NCBI GenBank assembly: GCA_031549495.1
Contig: JAVBPS010000011.1
Location: forward strand, 1-64,000
DNA: 64,000 bases
Direction: 5' to 3'
From: JAVBOW01 sp031549495
Lineage (GTDB): Bacteria > Bacteroidota > Bacteroidia > Bacteroidales > Rikenellaceae
Position numbers and translations under genes: made by a program
Part shown: piece after piece, positions 33,574-41,470 of the stretch
Position numbering within the stretch: the stretch's first letter is position 1
Layout: each line of letters starts with the position of its first letter
Notes under the pieces: generated by a model
Seen by the model: only the letters and a program-made list of their open reading frames with translations
Database searches by the model: none
What the model was told of the DNA's origin: nothing

Positions 33574-34617
33574 TTATTTGGCGAGGAAGATGTAGACCGG
33601 GAAGTGGTCGGAATAGCCGCCCTGGAAGTTGTTGCCCACGAACGTGCGCAGGGGGTATCCTTTGAATTGTCCGGTCTGTTGCAGCAGGAAAGGACGGTTG
33701 AAGATGTTGCCCAGGTATTCGCTCCGTTCCGAGGAGGTCAGTTTCAGCGTGCCCTTGGGGGCGTTGGCCAGCGCGCTGTTGACGATGATGTTGTCGAACA
33801 GGTTCCAGGCGTCGTTGTAGGCCAGCGTGCCGTAGCCTTTCTTGAACATCTCGTAGAAGGGGTTGTAAAAGCCGAAGGGGCCGATCTTCGAACGATCGCC
33901 CTTGGCGCCCAGCGCTTCGTAGATGCTCGCATCGACCGGGTCGTCGTTCAGGTCGCCCATCACCACGATCTTCGTCTCGGGACGCAGCTTCATAATCGAG
34001 TCGGCGGCGTGGCGCACGGTCTGGGCCGCCCCCACGCGCTTGAATTCCGAGGCCTGCTGCCCGCCCCGGCGCGAGGGCCAGTGGCAGACGAAGAAGCAGA
34101 ACGGCTCGCCCTCGATGGTGCCCCACACGGAGAGGATGTCGCGCGTCTTGAAGCCCGGCAGCGAGGGGACGATCGTGGTGATCGGGAAGCTGCCCTCGTA
34201 CTTGAACTGGTCGCCGCGGTAGAGCAGCGCCACGTCGATGCCGCGCGGGTCGGGCGAGTCGTAATGGGCGATCTGGTAGTTGGCCCGCTGCAGGCGGGGC
34301 ATCGAGACCAGGTCTTCGAGCACGTTGCGGTTCTCCACCTCCGAGATGCCGATGATCGTCGGGTAACCCTTCGTGGCGGCCGAAAGCTCGTAAAACACCT
34401 TTTCCAGGTTCTGCATCTTCTGCGTGTACTTCTGCGTGTTCCACTTCTTGGGGCCCGCGGGGGTGAACTCCTCGTCGAACACCACGGGGTCCTTGATCGT
34501 GTCGAAGAGATTCTCGACGTTATAGAAGGCCACCGTGTAGCGCTTCGCGGGGGTTTGCGCGAAGAGGATCAGCCCCGAAAGGAGGAGCACGCCGAGCAGA
34601 TAGAAGGTCTTTTTCAT
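33574..34617 (-). CDS. Secreted endonuclease/exonuclease/phosphatase family protein
   Basis: 347 aa. Signal peptide MKKTFYLLGVLLLSGLILFA, then an EEP domain: FYNVENLFDTIKDPV, IIGISEVENRNVLEDL (catalytic Glu), PRGIDVALLYRGD, FFVCHWPSRRGGQ, VVMGDLNDDPVD, and GGYSDHFPVY (catalytic His). Close to the gene at 2089-3048 but with an extra block at about residues 160-200. In this operon it probably trims oligonucleotides or removes phosphate after the endonucleases cut. Located between the nuclease and receptor genes with gaps of 33 and 12 bp. Confidence 0.88.
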   Translation of the reverse strand: MKKTFYLLGVLLLSGLILFAQTPAKRYTVAFYNVENLFDTIKDPVVFDEEFTPAGPKKWNTQKYTQKMQNLEKVFYELSAATKGYPTIIGISEVENRNVLEDLVSMPRLQRANYQIAHYDSPDPRGIDVALLYRGDQFKYEGSFPITTIVPSLPGFKTRDILSVWGTIEGEPFCFFVCHWPSRRGGQQASEFKRVGAAQTVRHAADSIMKLRPETKIVVMGDLNDDPVDASIYEALGAKGDRSKIGPFGFYNPFYEMFKKGYGTLAYNDAWNLFDNIIVNSALANAPKGTLKLTSSERSEYLGNIFNRPFLLQQTGQFKGYPLRTFVGNNFQGGYSDHFPVYIFLAK

Positions 34618-34650
34618 ATCGTTACATTTTTAGTTGTCTCGCCGGGGGTG

Positions 34651-36090
34651 TTACCAGGTCCAGTCGTTCTTGTTTTTCTGCGTCTCCACGTCGTTGGGCA
34701 CTCCGGCCGGGTAGAGGTCGTGGAAGAAATCGAGGCCCGTGGCCGTTTCCAGCTCCGCTACCGAGCGGATGATCGTGTCCAGGTAGTAATTGAGCTGCGT
34801 GCCGGACTGCCCTTCGGGGACTTTGTACGGCCGGTTTTCGAACCAGAAGCCGATCGAGGAGTAGGTGCCGTCGGCCTTCTTGCGCAGCACGGCCTTGAAA
34901 TAATATTTCGGGATCGCCATGCGGCTGGGGGAGGTGTAGGCGAAGATGTCGCTCTCTTTGAGGACCGTGCCGCCGCAGCAGATGTAGATCTCGTCGCCCT
35001 CGACCTGTCCCCAGTTGTGTACTTTTCCTTCCAGTTGCCCCCAGATGCCCTGGTTGAGCGGGCCGTTCTGGGGCGACATGTTCGAGTAGTAGAACGTGGC
35101 GCGGTTCATCGCGATGGTGTTGCGCCGGTCGTTCGACGGACACATGTGGCCGCGGTCGTAACTCTCGGTGCCGGTGCCGTACGCGCTCGGCTGGTCTTTG
35201 TAATCCGCCGGAGAGGAGGACATGCCCGGGTAGAAACCCGAGGGCGCCTGGATGTTGTAGGGGTCCAGGCTGTTGTCGAACTGCCAGTAGTCGGTGCGGT
35301 CCACGGTGGATTTATAGGTGGTGTTGAGCACCCAGGCGACCCATTTGGGGTGTTTTTTGGTCGTCGCGTACTCCAGGGCGAACTCGCCATTGGTATACTC
35401 GCGAAACCATTGCGGTTCGATCAGCGCGGGCAGCTCCGGGCGTACGTTGAGCTGCACGGCCGTCAGGCCGTTGACGTTGGCCGCCGCGGAGGTGACGTTG
35501 AAGATGGCCGTGCGCGAACCCTCGGTGCTGTTGGGCCCGAAGGTGAAGGTGACCACCTCGCTGCCTGTGCCCGAGAAGGCCGAAGGGGTGCACCAATCCG
35601 CGCCCTGGGTCATTTGCAAGGTCCAGGCGGTCGACTCGGAGGTGGTCGACACGTCGACCTTGAATTCGGTCTGGTCGTACGACAGGGTGGTGTAGGTGCC
35701 TGCGCCCTCGATCTGGGCCGACATGCCGCCCCGGCCCGTCTGGGTCAGGGTGGCGGTCACGCTCTGGCCGCCGCTGGTGACGGTGATCTCGGCCGTGCGG
35801 TCGTCGATCGAGGTGTTCCTGGTGGCCTGGACCCAGAGGGCCGACACGCTGCCCGTGCCGCTCGTGGCGGTGGGCACGCACCAGTCCTGGTTCGTGCCGG
35901 GGTAGGAGACCGACAGTTGCCAGTCGCCCTGGGCGGTGATCACCAGGTTCTTGGTCGTGCCGTCCCAGGCGAGCGTGTTGCCGTAGGGGAACGAGGCGGA
36001 GAGCGCGGTGGGTGTCTCCTCGCTTTTACAGCCGGTGCCGGCGACGATCGTCACCGTTAACAGAAGCAGTATGTTGATCATTTTTTTCAT
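34651..36090 (-). CDS. DNA/RNA non-specific endonuclease lipoprotein with BACON domains
   Basis: 479 aa. Lipoprotein signal to Cys (TIVAGTGC), then two BACON-like beta-sandwich domains (about 30-115 and 120-215; repeated pattern of W..S.. and SVSALWVQATRNTSIDDR), then a beta-beta-alpha-metal nuclease domain from about 230. The catalytic motif is YDRGHMCPSNDRR, with metal Asn in MSPQNGPLNQGIWGQLE. Such enzymes cut single- and double-stranded DNA and RNA. The domain arrangement suggests a surface-anchored nuclease held out by BACON spacers. 33 bp upstream of the EEP gene. Confidence 0.92.
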   Translation of the reverse strand: MKKMINILLLLTVTIVAGTGCKSEETPTALSASFPYGNTLAWDGTTKNLVITAQGDWQLSVSYPGTNQDWCVPTATSGTGSVSALWVQATRNTSIDDRTAEITVTSGGQSVTATLTQTGRGGMSAQIEGAGTYTTLSYDQTEFKVDVSTTSESTAWTLQMTQGADWCTPSAFSGTGSEVVTFTFGPNSTEGSRTAIFNVTSAAANVNGLTAVQLNVRPELPALIEPQWFREYTNGEFALEYATTKKHPKWVAWVLNTTYKSTVDRTDYWQFDNSLDPYNIQAPSGFYPGMSSSPADYKDQPSAYGTGTESYDRGHMCPSNDRRNTIAMNRATFYYSNMSPQNGPLNQGIWGQLEGKVHNWGQVEGDEIYICCGGTVLKESDIFAYTSPSRMAIPKYYFKAVLRKKADGTYSSIGFWFENRPYKVPEGQSGTQLNYYLDTIIRSVAELETATGLDFFHDLYPAGVPNDVETQKNKNDWTW

Positions 36091-36122
36091 AATTTTCCCA
36101 AATTTATTTTTCCCGCCTGAAG

Positions 36123-37241
36123 TCAGTTGATCCCCCAGGCCTGGGGATTATAGTCGGTTTCCACTTTGTTCTGGGTCGTGGCGTCGAGCGTGTAGAAGAA
36201 GTCGATGCCCGTGAGCTCTTCGATCTGCCGGATCGTTTTGACCTGGCCGCTGGAGACTTTCACGTCGTTGTCGCCGTAGCTCCGGTTTTCGAACCAGAAG
36301 CCGATGCCGTCGTAGGCGCCCGTGCCCGCCCTGCGGCGCACGACCACCTTGAAGTTGTACTTCGGGATGGCCATGCGGCTGGGGGACGAGTAGCCCGAGA
36401 TGTCGGAATCCTTGAGCACGGTGCCGCCCGCGCATATATAAAGGACGTCGCTGGTGCCCCGCACCAACGCCCGCAGCCGGTTTTCGAGGTCCGCCCAGAT
36501 GCCCTGGTTGAAGCCTACGCCCACCTGCGGGGTCATGTTGGTGTAATAGAAGGTTTCGCTGTTCATCGCCACGCTCTTCGTGCGGTCGGCCGAGGGGCAG
36601 ATGTGCCCGCGGTCGTAGCCGGAGAAATCGCCGCGCACGGGTTGCTGGGCCAGCGGCACGTCCGGATCCTGCGCCCAGGGGTCGGTGCGCACGAAACCGG
36701 TCACCAGGTAACCCGCGTTCAGCGGCCAGGCCACCCAGCGCGAATGTTTCTTCTCAGGGTAATATTCCAGCGTGTAGTCACCGAACTCGTGGTAATAGAC
36801 GTTCTGCGGGTTGACGATCTGCGGCAGCTCGGGGCGGTTCGACGGCACGGGAACCTTCAGGCCCTTCTGGATCAGGGTCAGCTCCACGCGCTGCGCGCCC
36901 GAGGCGATGATGATCACCGCCTGGCGCGAATCCGCGGCCGGGTTGGCCTGCACGTTGAGCCATGCCCCGCCGTTGCCCGATCCGGAAGTGGCCAGCGGCG
37001 TGCACCAACCGGCCGGATCGGCCGCATCGAGCGTCACGCCCAGCGTCCAGTCGCCCGACGCCATCACGGTGATCGCCTTGTTGGCGTTGGCGGTTTTCGG
37101 GATGATCATCTCGTCGTTGGTGAACTCGGCGGAGAGCGTTGCCGCGGGTTCCAGGCTGGTTTTCTGGCAACCCCACAACGCCGTGACGCAGACCGTCCAG
37201 AGGGCGGTTTTCAGCAGAATATGTTTCCCGGGAAGATTCAT
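36123..37241 (-). CDS. DNA/RNA non-specific endonuclease lipoprotein, second copy
   Basis: 372 aa. Signal with Cys in VTALWGC, one BACON-like domain (about 30-125), then the same nuclease fold with GYDRGHICPSADRTKS and MTPQVGVGFNQGIWADLE. Shorter than its neighbour by one BACON unit, so the pair likely arose by duplication with domain gain or loss. The His and Asn needed for activity are present in both. 32 bp upstream of the other nuclease gene; probably the same transcript. Confidence 0.92.
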   Translation of the reverse strand: MNLPGKHILLKTALWTVCVTALWGCQKTSLEPAATLSAEFTNDEMIIPKTANANKAITVMASGDWTLGVTLDAADPAGWCTPLATSGSGNGGAWLNVQANPAADSRQAVIIIASGAQRVELTLIQKGLKVPVPSNRPELPQIVNPQNVYYHEFGDYTLEYYPEKKHSRWVAWPLNAGYLVTGFVRTDPWAQDPDVPLAQQPVRGDFSGYDRGHICPSADRTKSVAMNSETFYYTNMTPQVGVGFNQGIWADLENRLRALVRGTSDVLYICAGGTVLKDSDISGYSSPSRMAIPKYNFKVVVRRRAGTGAYDGIGFWFENRSYGDNDVKVSSGQVKTIRQIEELTGIDFFYTLDATTQNKVETDYNPQAWGIN

Positions 37242-37316
37242 TTTTTGTTCGGTTTTGTTTCGTAGAGAACGCCCAGGCGGGTTTTTTTGTTGTCCTGCGC
37301 GCGGAGGGACCTCGGC

Positions 37317-37342
37317 CGCCGGGAGGGTTTTCGCTCCCGGCG
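37317..37342 (-). promoter_or_regulatory. GC-rich hairpin between the large lipoprotein and nuclease genes
   Basis: A 9-bp perfect stem CGCCGGGAG / CTCCCGGCG with an 8-nt loop lies in the 111-bp gap. No T-tract follows on the minus strand, so it may be an mRNA stabiliser or processing site that lowers expression of the downstream genes relative to the first. Confidence 0.4.
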
Positions 37343-37352
37343 GGAAGTCGGG

Positions 37353-40300
37353 TTAATTGGCCTTCTGGACGACCGTGACGTTGGCGTCGGTCCCGATGGA
37401 CGCGAAGCGGAAGTTACCCGTCACTTGCGCTTCCGCTGTGGCTGCGCCGTCGACAGAGGGCAATATGGTCGTGGGGGCGACTTTTATGTAGAGCGTTCCG
37501 CCGGCCGGCACTTTATTGGCCTCGGCGATCGTGAACGTTTTGGTGAACCGGTCGCCGGTCGTCGTGGTGATCGTGAAATCGGCGGTCGATCCGCACGGGT
37601 TCCAGGTCGTCCCGTCGTTCGAATAGGCCATGCTCCAGTTGGCGGAGGCCTTTGCCGTGCCGTACGAGCCGAATTTGAACTCGATGTTGCCTTTCACTTC
37701 CGCCGCGGCCGGGATGGCGAATACCCAATAGGCATCGGCGACCTGGAAGTTACCCGCGTAGATGCTTCGGTTGCTCGCTCCGGAGATCTGTTGTTGGGTC
37801 GCGGTGCCGCCGAATTTGGTAAAGGAGGCCCCGGAGGGGAAAGAGGTCGCGTCGAAGTTGGAGAAAGCGCCGGCCGCGCCGGAGATGGTCTCGTTCTTGA
37901 ACAGGATGCTGGCCAGGACTGTATTTCCGCTGGCGTCCAGTACGTTGGCCTTGGCGGTGTTGTCCGGCGAGTCCAGACCGGTAATGCCCGTGACGGTGAA
38001 GGTCGTCTGGCCGGCGACCGCAGGGGTCCAGGCCGGCAGGCTGATCTGGATGTTGCCCGCGCCGACGGTGGTCGCCTGGGCGCTGGTCGTATAGGAACCG
38101 GCGGTCCCGAAAGCGGTGTCCGTGCAGGTGATCGTCACGGCGGGGTAAGTTTCCGTACCCGTGCTGTGGGTGTAGGCGATCAGGATCTTACCGTCGGTGC
38201 TCGACGTGCCGACCTTGAACGTGCCGGTGGTGGAGAGCGTGCCGAAGGTGATCGGCTGGACGGTCAGGGTGGTGAAGGTCTTGTACGGAGAGGCGCTGTA
38301 GATCTTTCCGCCCGAAGAGCCCGTCTGCACATAGGCGCGCACCGTGTAGGGCGTACCGGCTGTGAGGCCCGAAAGCTCGGCGGTGAAAGGCGAAGCGGTC
38401 ACCGTCGAAGCCTGCGTCCCGGGCCAGGTGGTCCCGCCGTCGGTCGAATATTCGAAGCCTGCCGCGGTCACGGGCTGGTTTCCTGCGGTATAGGTCGCTG
38501 AAACCGATGCCTGGGAGTCGGTTACCCCCGTCGGGTCGGCCACGGTGACGGCCGAGGGCTGGATAGGGCTGACGCTCTGTCCGTCGAACACATAGACGTC
38601 GTCCAGGTAGAAGCGGTTCTTGCCATCGCTGGCCGTTCCCTTGAAGGTGACGGTGGTGGCGGCGGTCGCGCCGGTGATCACCACCGAACGGTCGGTCATC
38701 ATGAAGTCCAGCAGGTCGTCGACCACGTAATCGGTCGCACCGTTGATCGTACCGCCGTTATTCACAGTCAGGGTGACCGATTTCGGGTCGCCGCTCCATA
38801 CGCCCATCTTGAAGTTCATGGTCACATTCATGGTGCTGGCTACGGCCAGTGCGGGGGTCGTGAGGTTGCCCAGGGTGGAGGCGGTACCCAGTTTGGCAGC
38901 GCCGTTGGCTGCGTAAACGGTACCCGTGCTCGACCAGCCGGGGAGAACGGTGGCCAGGGTGATGGTCGGGTTGCTCGAACCGCCGTAGGGGGCGTTACCC
39001 GTCGTGATGGACGAGAAGTCCTGGCTGACGTAGCTCGTGCCGCCCACGATGGGGATCACATAGGTGCTGGCCGTGTTGGGCGAGAGGGTCGTGACACCCG
39101 AGATGGTGAAGGTCACCTTGCCTGTCGCGGTCGGGGTGCCCGTCACGGGAATTTCGAGGGTGCCGTCGCCCGCGGCTGCGATGTTGAGCGCCGTGGCGGC
39201 AACGGACAGACCGGTCAGGGAGCCTGAGAGGGCCACGGTGGCGTTATAGGACTCGCCGCCCACGGCGCCGCTGTACGGAATGACGATCTTGGATTCCGCC
39301 GGAGTCGGGGTATTCTGTGCGAGCGAGGCGAGCTTAAAGTAAGGTGTGCCGAAGGTTACGGTCTGGACGATCGTGGTGTTGAAGGTCACGTTGTCCAGGC
39401 GGTAGGTGATCGCCTTGCCCGTGTAGCGGAAGGCGAAGACCACATCGGTCTTGGTGGCATAGCCGGTCGAGGTGAGGTCCGCCTCACCGGCGATCCACTG
39501 GCTGGTGGTGGAACCGAACGCGACGGTCAGATCTTTGACCAGAGTCCAGGTCGCGACGGCGGCGCTGCCTTCGTAGTTCTCGGTGGCGACGAGTTCCAGT
39601 TTCGTCCCGTCGTCGGTCGCTCCGCTCTGGTAGTAATAGGCGACCGAGTAGCCGATCTTCTTGTCCGCGGCGCCGTTCACGTCGAACGGGGGCATCACGG
39701 CGAAGGCGGTCACGGTGGTCTGGGAGGAGGCGTAGGGAGCGCACTGGAGGTACTTTTCCGTCGTATTGTAAATGCCGGTCTTCCAGCCGTTGGCCACGTC
39801 CGCGTCGGTCGACTCGAAACGCCAGCCTTTATCGGCGTTCACATAGGCCACGCTGGCGGTTTCGATGCTCTGGAAGTCATCGCTGAACGTCGTCACGGGC
39901 GTGGGCGGGATGTAATTGTCCAGGGTGGTGAAGGACGAGGTGCCGCCGAAGGTATACTCTTCGCCGACCTTCGCGTAGGCCTTATATTGGTAAACGGTCG
40001 CGGGGGTAAGCGCCGTTGCACTGCCCAGGGTGACCGAGAAGGGGGTGATGGTCGCGCTGGGGGCTGCCACGTAGTTCCAGGTCGAGCTGCCGCTCTCGGC
40101 GTAAGCCACGCCCAACTCGGCGATGGTCACCTGCGCGTTGAGGCTGTACGTGTTGTTCGAGATGGTGGCGGTGCTCTTGGTGATCGAGCTGGCCGTGCCG
40201 GTGGTCACCTCTACGTCCGGGATGACCGGGGTGCCCAGGCCGATCAGGGTCACGTCGTCGAAGCGGGCGCCGAATTGGCTGGCCCTGGCGGTGAAGCGCA

Positions 40301-41144
40301 GCGAGACGCTGGTGCTGCCCGACGGGATATCGAACGCGCAGGTCACCAGGCCCCATGCGGCGGTCGGGAAGGTGGCGGTGATGGCCGTCCATGTGACCCC
40401 GTCGGTGCTGTATTCGACCTTGCCCGCGGGATCGGTGCTGGCGTCGCCGGTGGCGGCCGTCCAGTTGAAGCCGAAGCTCAGTTGGAATCCGGTGATCCCC
40501 AGGGTCTGTATGTTGTTGATCAGCAGGTTGCCGCTGCCGGCGGCCGGGATGAGGATGTTGTTGCTGCCCGATGCCCCGGCGTAGGTCGAGGAGGGCTGGT
40601 TGGCCCGCACGGTGGCGCTCGTGCCGGTGATCGTCACGCCCGATTTACCCACGCCCTGGAGTTTCCAGGGATCGGTGCCCGAGGCGGCCCATTCCGCCAC
40701 GGTGGGGAAGGTGCCGGAGTCCGGCGCCCCGGTGCCGAAGTTGGTCGAGAGGATCGTCTCGGAAGCGATCGCGCCCTGCTGGATGAACAGGATGTCCACG
40801 AACTCCGTCGGGGTGGAGATCCGCCAGGTGGCCTGCTGGCGCGTGCTCATGTTGGAGGGGCAGGTAAAACGGACGGTTCCGTTGTTTTCGCCGTAGGTCG
40901 GCGTGGCCACGAGCCATTCCTGGGCCGGGGTCCGGTTGGTCACCTGCCAGGGACGGTTGGATTCGACGAGCAGGTCGACGCTGCCGCCTTCCTGGGGGAG
41001 GTTCACGATGTTGCCCGGTTCGAGGGTCGCGCCCGAAACGCTGATATTCGGAACGTTCGGGTCGACCTCCTCCGTGTTGCACGCCACAAAGCCGAGTAGC
41101 CCGGCCAGCGTGGCGATCATCAATGTAAAGCTCAGTCTTTTCAT
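37353..41144 (-). CDS. Large multidomain surface lipoprotein (BACON and Fn3-like)
   Basis: 1263 aa. Lipoprotein signal with lipobox FVAC near residue 22, a BACON-like domain (about 30-125), then a series of beta-sandwich modules: jelly-roll 'choice-of-anchor' type segments (for example WKLQGVGKSGVTITG; FRYTGKAITYRLDNVTFNTT; GKNRFYLDDVYVFDG) alternating with Fn3-like units (GVTDSQASVSATYTAGNQPV, LSGLTAGTPYTVRAYVQTG). No catalytic domain is recognised and no T9SS sorting domain is evident. It is first in the nuclease/receptor cluster and may be a surface adhesin or substrate-capturing platform for nucleic acid. Boundaries of modules are by eye. Confidence 0.8.
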   Translation of the reverse strand: MKRLSFTLMIATLAGLLGFVACNTEEVDPNVPNISVSGATLEPGNIVNLPQEGGSVDLLVESNRPWQVTNRTPAQEWLVATPTYGENNGTVRFTCPSNMSTRQQATWRISTPTEFVDILFIQQGAIASETILSTNFGTGAPDSGTFPTVAEWAASGTDPWKLQGVGKSGVTITGTSATVRANQPSSTYAGASGSNNILIPAAGSGNLLINNIQTLGITGFQLSFGFNWTAATGDASTDPAGKVEYSTDGVTWTAITATFPTAAWGLVTCAFDIPSGSTSVSLRFTARASQFGARFDDVTLIGLGTPVIPDVEVTTGTASSITKSTATISNNTYSLNAQVTIAELGVAYAESGSSTWNYVAAPSATITPFSVTLGSATALTPATVYQYKAYAKVGEEYTFGGTSSFTTLDNYIPPTPVTTFSDDFQSIETASVAYVNADKGWRFESTDADVANGWKTGIYNTTEKYLQCAPYASSQTTVTAFAVMPPFDVNGAADKKIGYSVAYYYQSGATDDGTKLELVATENYEGSAAVATWTLVKDLTVAFGSTTSQWIAGEADLTSTGYATKTDVVFAFRYTGKAITYRLDNVTFNTTIVQTVTFGTPYFKLASLAQNTPTPAESKIVIPYSGAVGGESYNATVALSGSLTGLSVAATALNIAAAGDGTLEIPVTGTPTATGKVTFTISGVTTLSPNTASTYVIPIVGGTSYVSQDFSSITTGNAPYGGSSNPTITLATVLPGWSSTGTVYAANGAAKLGTASTLGNLTTPALAVASTMNVTMNFKMGVWSGDPKSVTLTVNNGGTINGATDYVVDDLLDFMMTDRSVVITGATAATTVTFKGTASDGKNRFYLDDVYVFDGQSVSPIQPSAVTVADPTGVTDSQASVSATYTAGNQPVTAAGFEYSTDGGTTWPGTQASTVTASPFTAELSGLTAGTPYTVRAYVQTGSSGGKIYSASPYKTFTTLTVQPITFGTLSTTGTFKVGTSSTDGKILIAYTHSTGTETYPAVTITCTDTAFGTAGSYTTSAQATTVGAGNIQISLPAWTPAVAGQTTFTVTGITGLDSPDNTAKANVLDASGNTVLASILFKNETISGAAGAFSNFDATSFPSGASFTKFGGTATQQQISGASNRSIYAGNFQVADAYWVFAIPAAAEVKGNIEFKFGSYGTAKASANWSMAYSNDGTTWNPCGSTADFTITTTTGDRFTKTFTIAEANKVPAGGTLYIKVAPTTILPSVDGAATAEAQVTGNFRFASIGTDANVTVVQKAN

Positions 41145-41231
41145 AATATGGGAATTTGATTGTTATATTCTTTTCCGGTTGTTTTCCTTTTTCTCATTTC
41201 TCAGCCGATTAAAAATTGAGGGAAAATCACT

Positions 41232-41239
41232 CAAATTTA
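41232..41239 (-). promoter_or_regulatory. -7 box of the nuclease cluster
   Basis: Minus strand TAAATTTG matches TAnnTTTG, 88 bp before the large lipoprotein ATG. It would drive the six-gene cluster. Confidence 0.6.
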
Positions 41240-41305
41240 CGAAAAATTATTCGGATAAGGAAGAGAAATCATGATAGTTTTCAACAATTAACGATCACTT
41301 AATGC

Positions 41306-41321
41306 TGGCACGATATTGGCA
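41306..41321 (+). promoter_or_regulatory. Near-consensus sigma-54 promoter
   Basis: TGGCACGATATTGGCA matches TGGCACGNNNNTTGCW at all defined positions but one, with the invariant GG and GC at correct spacing. It points right, away from the nuclease cluster, toward the terminator at 41410-41450. Confidence 0.65.
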
Positions 41322-41331
41322 TTTACACGTC

Positions 41332-41450
41332 CGCCATATTCCTTCCGTATAAAGGATGGGATTGTGGTTTGCGACGTTGCGCGGGCTTGAGGGCCGATAT
41401 TGCAAAAATCGGGCGGGGAATGCATCCGGATGCATTCCCCGCCCGTTTTT
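41332..41450 (+). ncRNA. Candidate sigma-54-driven small RNA
   Basis: The predicted start (12 nt after the -12 GC) and the T-tract of the palindromic terminator define a transcript of about 120 nt. The body contains no good ORF. The terminator is also expected for leuS on the opposite strand, so it alone does not prove an RNA; the promoter is the main support. Confidence 0.35.
41404..41450. terminator. Bidirectional terminator of leuS
   Basis: A 36-nt perfect palindrome (starting CGGGCGGGGAATGCATCC at 41410) is flanked by AAAAAT on the left and TTTTT on the right, so it can terminate in both directions. It lies 20 bp beyond the leuS stop. Confidence 0.9.
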
Positions 41451-41470
41451 GATATGAAAAAAGCCGGACG

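Larger units (their letters stand above)
41145..41470. other. 326-bp intergenic region with promoters and a small RNA candidate
   Basis: The gap between leuS and the large lipoprotein gene, both leftward. It contains a leftward -7 box (41232-41239), a rightward sigma-54-type promoter (41306-41321) and a perfect 36-bp palindromic terminator (41410-41445). A 33-codon frame from the ATG at 41353 runs through the terminator and is not credible. Confidence 0.75.

Noticed and set aside
33604..36060. 818-codon + strand frame
   Set aside because: Spans antisense of the EEP gene and a nuclease gene; real genes on the minus strand have signals and catalytic motifs.
41353..41454. 33-codon frame with an AAAGGATGGG start
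   Set aside because: It runs through the terminator stem and has no homology or signal.
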